Assembly: GCA_022578605.1 (NCBI GenBank)
Contig: MU394117.1
Span: 124,377 to 188,376 of the forward strand
Origin: Camillea tinctor
Lineage: Eukaryota; Ascomycota; Sordariomycetes; Xylariales; Xylariaceae
Reading direction: 5' to 3'
Length of the DNA: 64,000 nt
Positions 10,716 to 18,949 of the stretch are shown here, piece after piece. Position numbers and translations under genes: made by a program. The notes under the pieces were generated by a model. The model worked only from the letters and a program-made list of their open reading frames with translations. It was not told where the DNA came from and searched no databases. The first letter of the stretch is position 1. Every line of letters starts with the position of its first letter.

Positions 10716-13226
10716 TCACTCATGCCCCTTCTCTTTTTCCGCCGTCTCTTTATGTCGTTGCTGCTCCCCTTCTTCCTTGAGCTCACCCTCGTCCCCTTCG
10801 TCCTCGTTCTCATTCTCGTCATCCTCCTCAAGTTCCTCTTCCATTATCTCCGATTCCGTAAGTTGAGGTGGTCTGTTGTTAGGCGGAGCTGCAACCTCAC
10901 CACCCGTCATTTGCCATTCCATCAGCCGGCTGAACGCACTTTCTGGGTTGGCGCTAAGCCCTTGATAAGAGCCGGTTTCTGCGACGGCACCCTCGCTGTT
11001 TAGAACGATGATCTTGTCTGACCGTTTGATTGTAGACAGGCGGTGGGCAATAGAAATAGTTGTGCTACGGCCTTGCATGAGGCCGGCAAGAGCAGAGTTA
11101 ACGGCCGTCTCGGACTCGGCGTCTAGTGCCGATGTTGCTTCGTCAAGAATAAGAATATCGGGATCCTTGAGTAGAGCTCTGGCAATGGCAATTCGCTGCT
11201 TCTGCCCTCCGGAGATTTGTGCACCGCGAGCACCGACTTGCGTTTCGAGACCCTGTGGGAAATCTTTCAGGAAAGAGGTGCAGTTGGCCTTTTCTGCGGC
11301 CATCAGGATTTCTGCCATCGTGGCCGCTGGTTTACCATAAGCAATATTCTCGGCCACGGTGCCCGAGAACAGCACTGGTTCCTGAGCTACCATGCCGATG
11401 CGCCTCCGGAGTGATTTGGCATTCATCTTGGTAATATCCACGCCATTTATTGTAATCGTGCCGCCCGTGGGGTTATAGAAACGTAGCAAGAGTGATGACA
11501 CAGTTGACTTGCCACCACCTGATGGACCAACAATACAGACATTGCTTCCAGACGGGATTTCAAAGTCTAGGCCGTTGAAAATGGGCACGGCCGGTCGGGT
11601 GGGATAGGCAAATGTAACGTTTGAGAATTTGATAGGACCCTGTGCTGACTTGACTTTGAGGCCAGGCGTCGAAGGAATGGTGGTCTGTCGGTCTTGTAGT
11701 TCGAATAATCGAGTCGCGGCGCCGACGCCCTTCATCAACTCGGAGAGGAAGTTACCCACACCGAAAAGACTCGTCCCGGCCCAGACCGCATACATCATGA
11801 AGGTAGTGAGATCGCCAACACTCATGAGGCCATCTCGAACTAGTCCTCCCCCAGACCAGAGCAGGGCAATAATCATCATGTTACCGATCCATCCATTCCA
11901 GCTGAAGTAGGTCGCGTCGTAGAAAGCCTGTTTCTTGCCAACATTGAATATTTTCTTAACCTGCTTGTTATAACGGCGGACCTCTTGAGCTTCACCGACA
12001 AAAGCCTGACTGGTCTTGACGTTTCCAAGACGCTCCTCGGCAATCTTGGTCAGAGCACCGACATTACGCTGCATGTCGCGACTAAGCCTTCTCGTGACCC
12101 TGGAGTAGAGGAAAGACGCACCGCCAATAAAGGGCACAGTATAAAGCATGATGGTGACGAGAGGAGGGCTAACCCATGCCATAGCCAACAATCCTGCAAT
12201 GCTACTGATAAAGGATCGAAGGCCATCCGAGACGTTTTGGGTAATGCTCTTACCGACGATGACGGTATCGGCACCGAACCGGGAGATCAGATCCCCGACT
12301 CTGTTGGCGTCGAAAAACTCGGCATCCTGGCCATAGGTTCTACGGAAGAGTTGGGACCGCAGGCGAGCAACAACCCTTTCGCCAATTATGCGTAGCATTA
12401 TAATGCGCCCATAATTAGCGCATGCGCCGAGCGACAGGAATAGACCGAAAGCGGGAAAGAACTGGTAGAGGGTAAGGCCAAATAGCCTCGTATCCTCGGC
12501 GGTGGTACTTGTAGCCGTATCCATGATTCTGCCGACCATGGCAGGAATAGATATGCTGATGGCGGACGAGACGAGTAGAAGAGCAATGGCCACGGAGAGG
12601 GCCTTGAACTCAGGCCTTGCGATTTGAAAGAGGCGCCAGACTTCTCTCAAGGAAGCCCAAAGCTTCTTGGGCTCTTTTCCTTCTTTGGACAGACGTGCCC
12701 TCGTGTTAACCTGAGCCGCTCGCGTCGCCCTTTCAGACCTGACGAGCCCATGATGTTCTTGCGAATTACCTGATGCTAAGTTTGCTGCCTGCTCCGCGAG
12801 CGAGCCCGCTTCGGTGTTGGTGGATTCGGGTACCGCAGTCTTGACAGCCTCCTTCTGGGCAGCCAACTTTGATCTTGATTGATCTTGCAGGTTTTGTGCA
12901 GCCACCCGACCGGAATGAAATTGCCTTGCAATACCCAGGCCTATTGTGGGATGGCATCGTGGCGGGGATTCGAGCGATGATTGGGGAGAAATCTTCAGAG
13001 CCACGTCCGAAGAAGTTCGTATTCGAAGAGCTTGAAGACGGTGAGATGTGAACTGCGAAGTTCTCGGAGAAGCTGGGAGGAGCACTCGGGTGGAGGTGGT
13101 TAGTCCTCTTCCCTGCATTGAGGCTGAGAAAGGGTCGAGGGTTGGAGAGCGGCGTCGAGAAAGCTTTGCGATGCCGGTACCGCTTTGCGGGCCCAGCAGC
13201 ACACGGCGCACTGGACCCGAGACCAT
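10716..13226 (-). CDS. Mitochondrial half ABC transporter, MDL1/ABCB10-like
   Basis: A single uninterrupted frame of 836 residues encodes a half-size ABC exporter (one membrane domain plus one ATPase) of the mitochondrial Mdl1/Mdl2-ABCB8/10 group; yeast Mdl1 acts in export of peptides from the matrix. The first ~110 residues are rich in Arg, Ser and Ala and nearly free of acidic residues, as in a presequence. The membrane domain spans about residues 205-505. The ATPase has Walker A GPSGGGKS (about 567-574), signature ISGGQ (about 671-675), Walker B ILILDE (about 691-696) and the switch His in IAHRL (about 728). The tail after about residue 790 is an unusual Glu/Asp-rich run (MEEELEEDDENENEDEGDEG) followed by charged sequence. 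Atm1 and plasma-membrane ABCB types are less likely. The exact substrate is unknown. Confidence 0.9.
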   Translation of the reverse strand: MVSGPVRRVLLGPQSGTGIAKLSRRRSPTLDPFSASMQGRGLTTSTRVLLPASPRTSQFTSHRLQALRIRTSSDVALKISPQSSLESPPRCHPTIGLGIARQFHSGRVAAQNLQDQSRSKLAAQKEAVKTAVPESTNTEAGSLAEQAANLASGNSQEHHGLVRSERATRAAQVNTRARLSKEGKEPKKLWASLREVWRLFQIARPEFKALSVAIALLLVSSAISISIPAMVGRIMDTATSTTAEDTRLFGLTLYQFFPAFGLFLSLGACANYGRIIMLRIIGERVVARLRSQLFRRTYGQDAEFFDANRVGDLISRFGADTVIVGKSITQNVSDGLRSFISSIAGLLAMAWVSPPLVTIMLYTVPFIGGASFLYSRVTRRLSRDMQRNVGALTKIAEERLGNVKTSQAFVGEAQEVRRYNKQVKKIFNVGKKQAFYDATYFSWNGWIGNMMIIALLWSGGGLVRDGLMSVGDLTTFMMYAVWAGTSLFGVGNFLSELMKGVGAATRLFELQDRQTTIPSTPGLKVKSAQGPIKFSNVTFAYPTRPAVPIFNGLDFEIPSGSNVCIVGPSGGGKSTVSSLLLRFYNPTGGTITINGVDITKMNAKSLRRRIGMVAQEPVLFSGTVAENIAYGKPAATMAEILMAAEKANCTSFLKDFPQGLETQVGARGAQISGGQKQRIAIARALLKDPDILILDEATSALDAESETAVNSALAGLMQGRSTTISIAHRLSTIKRSDKIIVLNSEGAVAETGSYQGLSANPESAFSRLMEWQMTGGEVAAPPNNRPPQLTESEIMEEELEEDDENENEDEGDEGELKEEGEQQRHKETAEKEKGHE

Positions 13227-13965
13227 ATTGAGGGGTTCACTGAGGTCGCGAAGTCCTTCGCAAGACTTCCAGAATGCGCAATGGCATTGCAGTGGCGCAA
13301 CACGGGTCGATAAGCTTTACCGACGTGCGTTGGCTGAAATATTTCTTGTAGTTGTTGAAGATTTGATAATTTGAGTTGGAAAAAAAAAGCTGATGTCACT
13401 ACTAATAATAAACTTACATAAGTAGGTTATACAGGCAGGTAGGTAGGTAGGTACCTACCTACCTAGGTATGTATTGTTAGCAGTAACTCAAAAGTCCCTC
13501 CTGCTCCCGCCCGACTGTACGCATACGCTAACGTCATAATGCTTAGCGCACTAGATAATAGGTAGGTTAGTGAAGTCCCTAGGTAGGTACATACAGTACA
13601 ATTGGTTTCTACTTTAGAGCCTGAGTACCTAGGTATCCACTTGCCCCTTGCTTATGGACATTGCCGATTGCCTTAATCCTCTTCCTCCTCAGAGGTGTTA
13701 TGCCATTTCATCGATTTCATCTCAGCCTGACTAATTTTCCGTAACATAAACAACTTGAACGAGAAAAAGAAAACCAATTCCAAGCATCTTTGACCTAATA
13801 GTAAAGCAAGATTCATACCTGCATAGTAGGATAATAACCACCCACTAACCAGAGCTTCCCGACGGAACCAAATAATATACATGTGTGCACTCGCTCAACC
13901 ACCCATGGAATCCCCTCCAGATTCAGACTGGGTTCCCGCCTCGTACATAATACATACCACCGAGG
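13227..13965. other. Spacer with MDL1-like promoter and TAGGTA repeats
   Basis: The spacer joins the ABC transporter 5' end to the 3' end of the CID gene. It holds a perfect 26 bp palindrome at 13440-13465 made of TAGG/CCTA units, and further ACCTAGGT copies at 13461 and 13627. No coding signal is seen. Confidence 0.65.
13440..13465. repeat. Perfect 26 bp palindrome of TAGG/CCTA units
   Basis: Centred on GGTACC, the two 13-base arms are exact reverse complements and consist of TAGG and CCTA tetramers. It runs into an ACCTAGGT at its right end. It could extrude as a cruciform or be a product of slippage. Confidence 0.9.
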
Positions 13966-15411
13966 CTACGATGCATTACTATCCTTGCGAAGCATCTCGG
14001 CAACCTCTGCATCAATACCATCATCCGCTCCAAGGTCGGGGAAATCGCTCTCTTCGTTTAACCGTCGTTTCTTAGATACGTTGGCTGAGGTGGGAACCGA
14101 CTTGTACTGGGCTGCTGCGGCTAGGTTGGAGAGCATATCGATCCCCGGCGCGCTGGATTGTTGAAAATTGGCGTTGTGGGGGAGGTTGGATGACCACTGA
14201 TGGGGTTCGTTAGTAGCTTGGTTTGGTTGCTTTGGTAATTCTGGTTCCATCGACGGCGGCGTGAGCGCTTCGACTTCTGGTCTATCAGGCTCGGGAGCAG
14301 GCTGCTCGCTGAAGCCATTGCCTGGGATATAAGGTTCGTCGTTTGGCAGTCCAGCCATGATGGCTCTCTCGACCTCGGTCTTCTTCTCCTCGGCCTGCAT
14401 TTTTCTCTGGACGAACGATTCAAGCTGGTCTTCGTCGGATATCAGGGCGGTCTTGTTGGTGTCCAGAATCTTCTGGAGTTCGCTAACAAGTTCCCTGCGA
14501 GCCTTGACACATTGCTCTACAGCCCCTTCGGCCTGAGCTAATGTCTTGAGCAGCCCACTCAGCCTGGCAGCATAGACAGGGGCGGAAGGCACAGTGCTAG
14601 AGGGGCCCATCAACTTGTCATACTCCTGGTTCGCCGAATTGACCGTGGTCTTGGTGTTGAGGAGTAGCTTGGTGACATTCTGCTGAGGGGTGACTAGTGG
14701 CGATAGTTCCTGGGGGAAAGAGGCAGCTCCAAAAATAGAACCACCCAGGCCAGCCTTACCAGTACCACGAGCTTTATCGAGGTCTATTATATGTAGTCAG
14801 CGGATGAAACTCTCCGTTAGTTAGTATTTGAGCACAATCTCACCATTGATTCGAGCTTCAACGGCCTCCTGGATGGGCCCTTCAAATACGTTACGCTCGC
14901 GCCACACATCCACTACTCTTCTGATCCGCTGCTGTACTTCAGAGGGCGCACCCTTGTAGGCAGTAGCAACTGCTTCAGCGATGGAGGGCGAGAAGGCAAC
15001 GAGGAAATCCTCCTTATGGCGGGCCTTTGACTGTTGTGTGACCTCTGTATTCTTCTTAGCAAAGGTAACTGGTTGACGTAAGATAGAGTCCCTAGTAGAA
15101 ATTGGCTTACCGTTGGCTAGGTAGATGAGATTTAATCTTTTGTGACTTGTGGAGTCCTTCAATCGCTGAAGCCATAACTGAACAGTACGTTCGGCATGAC
15201 GCCTGCGCACAACAAAAACAAATGAGCATACACAGCCAGTCAAGAAGAAAAAGAGAAGAAGAAAAATTGCCAGGGCAACATGGATAATATCGGCGCCTAT
15301 GGTATTTACCTACCTGTGGAACATGATCCATTGGGCTACCGTGACGATACTGTCCTGAGTCTCGGATAAGGAAGAAAGTTTTGCCAACACGGCATCATCA
15401 GTGTAAGACAT
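13966..15411 (-). CDS. CID-domain RNA polymerase II CTD-binding protein, Rtt103/RPRD-like
   Basis: The protein reads the phosphorylated CTD of RNA polymerase II and is expected to act in 3' end processing and termination, as Rtt103 does with the Rat1 exonuclease. Exons 15314-15411, 14844-15202 and 13966-14783 give 424 residues. The introns (111 and 60 bp) are GT-AG; the second has a CTAAC branch. Splicing restores the CID sequence across the first junction (WIMFHR-RHAERTVQLWLQRL). The CID domain covers about residues 1-140; a central coiled-coil region follows (about 190-270, with charged heptads), then a proline- and glutamine-rich part. A basic KKRRLNEE motif near the end may be nuclear. 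It lies head to head with clathrin light chain. Confidence 0.92.
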
Positions 15412-16624
15412 GGCGTGGGAATTGCGAGATGGCCGTGTATGTGGAGGCGGGGGGTTATATAAGGGCTGCGCGGCAAGAAAATGCAAGAAAATGCAACAGC
15501 AGATCGAGAGGGAGCTTTTTCTCAAGGCTGTTGGTTGGTGCTCTACTTCTTGGGGTTGTGTTGTGTTGTGTTGTGTATGAATGTTATGTGTGTGTATATA
15601 TCAGGGTATGCCTAGGTATGTATGATTGTGTGTTGTGGTTTGGTTTGAGTTGGTTTGTTTATAGGTTATTCAGGTCAATCTACAGGGAGAGGAAGAGACT
15701 GGGAAAAGAGGCGTTGGTCTGGAGCAGAGCAGTGTAGAAAGAAAACCATATGCTCAGTCTAGCTTTAGCTACTCGAGGCTGGCTATCAGAATCAAATGGA
15801 TCGGATAGACAGTAGTAGGCCTGTAGATCTAGTATAAGTAAAGTAGTTGTAGATGATGATGACGACGATGATGTTGTGGTTTGTTTGTTTGTTTGTTGTT
15901 ATCGATAATTATGGTGATAATGGTGATGGTGATGATGAGAATTGAGAAACCCCCTTCCTAGCTCTGCTGTTGCATCCGACAGGCAACTTGAGATGAGTTG
16001 TAAATTAATGAAGTAAAATTGAGGAATGGTTGAGGTGTGAAATGGAGGAGAGCTCTGTGCATGCAATCACTTGCAGTGGACAAAGCTCTAACCAAGATGT
16101 AATGGTACAAGGATTAGGTACTACACTCAAGCTAGGAGTAGATAGATACACATACAGAGTAGTAGATAGAGTTCCCTTCCCTTTGCTGCACGTGATGATA
16201 ACACTTAGTGCGAATGCGTACTGGCCAACCACAGGTTGTTCCGGCACATCCACTATGTGGGTTATGTAGTGTAGTGCATATAGCAGTACATAAGTAGTCA
16301 TGCACTGTCTACTTAAGCAATACTAGGTAGGTAGTAGTACTCCATACTCCATAAGGTACTTACTAAATTGAGTGGGTCGACCACTGTCCATGTACCTGCT
16401 GCTGCTGCGCGCTAGATTTCCAGGCTGAGAAGTCAAGTGTACCTGGCCTTGCGATCAAGCATCTCTCCAACCAAACCATCCATCCTCTCCATTACAAAAA
16501 CATTTCCCTTCCGCCCCCTGCAAAAGCTAGCTTAACACAGAGGTATTGGTGATAATATCCAAACACCCCTTTTCCTCTTTCTTCTTATATCCCATTCTCA
16601 TTTCTCTTACTACCAGCACCCAAG
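15412..16624. promoter_or_regulatory. Divergent promoter region, Rtt103-like / clathrin light chain
   Basis: A 1.2 kb spacer between two divergent start codons. It has (TTGTG)4 at 15556-15575, (TTTG)4 near 15881 and a GAT-rich stretch at 15850-15940. A CT-rich tract at about 16560-16610 precedes the clathrin start. I see no gene in it. Confidence 0.6.
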
Positions 16625-17463
16625 ATGGCAGATCGGTTCCCATCATTGGATGACTTCGACTCTGGAGGTATGTTTTGCGCTAGACTTTACAGCTACCACC
16701 CCTAGATCAAGACCAATCTAACCTAAAGTTTCGATTGAAAAGCCCAGACTGAGATCAAAGAGTCTGGTTCCCCCTCTGCTGACGATTTCCTTGCCCGCGA
16801 ACGAGCTCTCCTCGGTGATGATGCGACTCAATTCACGACTGGTACCGAAGCTGCTGTTTTGACTGATGCTCCAACGGATGATCTACTAGGAGGTGGCGAC
16901 ATCGCTGCTGCTGCAAGCCCAGCATTTGAGAGCCAGTTTCCCGACATCAATGCCACTGAGGTATGTACCCCATGCTCACCGAACCGATTATATCACCTTA
17001 TTCTAATAGCCGCTTCCAGCAATCGGGAGGTGGCATCACGGGCCCATCTGTCACGTATAACTCTGGCTTTGGAGCCTATGCCGAGGAGGAACAGGAGCCC
17101 GAAGTGATCAAGGAATGGCGCGAGAAGCGAGATGCTGCCAACGCCAAGCGGGCCGAGCAATTCGCCGTGCAGAAGGCCGAGACAATCAAGGAAGCCCAGC
17201 AGAACATCGACGATTTCTACGAGAACTACAACTCCAAGAAGGAGAAGACTATCGCGCAGACCCGGAAGGAGGCCGAACAGTTCCTGGCTAGCCGAGACGA
17301 CACAACCTCCGGCGGTACCAGTTGGGAGCGCATTTCCAAATTAGTCGATGTGAGCGGCAAGGGCCAGAAGGGCGGCGCTAACGGCTCGGGTAAGGAACGC
17401 TTCCGCGAGTTGTTGATGAGTTTACGAAAAGATGAAAAGGCGCCGGGAGCCGAGGGGTACTAG
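16625..17463 (+). CDS. CLC1: Clathrin light chain
   Basis: Regulatory subunit of the clathrin triskelion, acting on coated vesicles of the trans-Golgi, endosomes and plasma membrane. Exons 16625-16667, 16743-16960 and 17020-17463 give 234 residues, the usual fungal length. The first intron (75 bp) uses GTATGT and the acceptor GAAAAG; the next AG would produce an immediate stop, which decides the site. The second (59 bp) ends in TTCCAG. The N-terminus is MADRFPSLDDFDSG, an acidic, disordered part reaches residue ~110, and then comes the heavy-chain-binding helix (EEEQEPEVIKEWREKRDAAN to about residue 190). The C-terminus has TSWERISKLVD and the RFRELLMSLRKDE motif typical of the family. Confidence 0.95.
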
Positions 17464-17917
17464 ACACGTTCTCAATACTATGCACATAGCAGCAGAAGAA
17501 GTAGTGGCGGAAGTAGCAGCAATAGTCTGGTTTATGGCCGGCCAAGCCTACAAGCTTGTCGCCCTAAACACCAGAGCATCATGCAGCTCCTTAAAACACG
17601 GGCTCAGGCTGTACTCTAGACAGGTCCGCATGGTCGGGCATTTAGGCTGGCATCATCGGCGATTTTCAGCTGAAGGCGTAATGAATATGATGGACTGATT
17701 TTCCCCTAATTTCTTCGATTCTCGGCTACTACTTTGTAACTCTAGGCTAGTTGTTGCGCCATGTTTCAACCATGGATACGAGGCTAGTGGATGGGAGCGT
17801 CTTCTGGGAATGACTTAGGTGCTCGGTGAATGAAACTTCCAACATAGCCGTCTATCAGTTACCGCCTAGTGTATCGTCCAGCAAGTGTTTCTTTCCATAA
17901 ATCCACCTCCTATGCTC
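17464..17917. other. Convergent 3' spacer, clathrin light chain / COX7
   Basis: A 454 bp stretch between two convergent genes. It should contain both 3' UTRs. An in-frame Met-started stretch at 17432-17698 starts inside the clathrin exon in another frame and has no family resemblance. Confidence 0.6.
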
Positions 17918-18401
17918 CTAATTCTTGCCAAACCAAGTGTTGTAGCCCAAAGCCTTGCGTCCGCACATGTATAGAGTGGCTAGAGTATGGTTAGAGAGAG
18001 TTGCAACAGTATAACCCCATTTGGAACTAACCGCTGAAGGTACCCCAAAGGGCAATCTGGTAGGGAATCAGGAGCTTGGCTCCCCGTGGGTTCTGCGTGA
18101 TATTTTCAGTCAATCTAAGTACTTAGGTAAAGGCGGATCGTGTATTGGAGGGGTCGGGACGCACGATCTTCCAGAGGCGTGTATGCTGCTTGTAGGCCTG
18201 CTGGTACATCTTCTGATGCTCGGGTACTCGGTTGGGGGCGTCGACGAAACTATGCTCCTTGTTAGCATCCAACTCCTGTAGGTGGTGGTTTGATGATCGG
18301 GCAAAAGGAAAACGGCAATGGGAGACCGAGTTACCAGTAGCCATTGGCGCCTAGTATGACAATTGAGGTTATTCATTTCTTCCGCTCTCTACTTACCCCA
18401 T
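17918..18401 (-). CDS. Cytochrome c oxidase subunit 7 (COX7/VIIa type), four exons
   Basis: A 70-residue inner-membrane subunit of complex IV, easily missed because no unspliced frame shows it. Exons: 18397-18401 (ATGGG), 18165-18249, 18032-18092 and 17918-17979; introns of 147, 72 and 52 bp. The first donor is GTAAGT and its acceptor follows a GCTAAC branch (…CATAG). Phase fits at every junction. The product starts MGFVDAPNRVPEHQKMYQ, which matches the conserved start of animal COX7A (NKVPEKQKLFQ), then TRLWKINPRGAKLLIPYQ, a single membrane helix (about residues 36-56) and a short basic tail ending FGKN. Yeast Cox7 has the same layout. An alternative with two small 5' exons also keeps frame but gives a less typical N-terminus. 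It is divergent from a mitochondrial PPR gene. Confidence 0.82.
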
Positions 18402-18949
18402 CGTGGCGATCGTTGAAATTGGATATCGAGGGTGTGGCTATATTGTAAGATGGTCGTAGGCTGTTGTCGAAGCTTTTGAGGGAAACAATAGAATGGTCAG
18501 AATGGTTCCACTGGGGTTGATTGGATGATGCGATAATGAAAAGTGACTAAGCGCTTAATTCTCGGCTAGATAAGAAGCACTACTTAGGTACTTACTAGAA
18601 AAGCCCAGTATGGGAAAGCGGGGCCGTGAGGGCCAAAGTCCACTCGTCAGTTCCTACCGGTCCGTTGCCGCCCCGGACTTCTAATAGGTCCCTATCCACG
18701 GGTAGATAATTACTAAGTACTTTTTTTTCCTTCTCAATTCCTTTTTTTTTTTTATAATCTTTTTTTCTAGGTACCTGCCTATATAAAAAGAAGATCGAAA
18801 TTGCATTTTTCGAGTCTCCAAAATTTTGATCTCTCTATTACACAACTTACCGAATTCTTTGGATTCTTATGTGAATATTTCCTCCTTTCCTTTTCTCTCG
18901 GTTCTGCGCCTTTATTCAGCTCACTTAGTATGTCATGGTATAGGCAGGA
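18402..18949. promoter_or_regulatory. Divergent promoter, COX7 / PPR gene
   Basis: A 548 bp spacer joins two genes whose products both go to mitochondria. It contains T-rich runs near 18721-18765 and a TAGGTACCT word near 18768. The PPR start lies downstream of a CT-rich stretch. Shared regulation is an inference from position only. Confidence 0.55.

Noticed and set aside
18123..18344. 73-codon unspliced minus-strand frame starting MATGNSVSH
   Set aside because: Part of it is COX7 exon 2, but the start and end are intron sequence; the spliced model fits the family much better.
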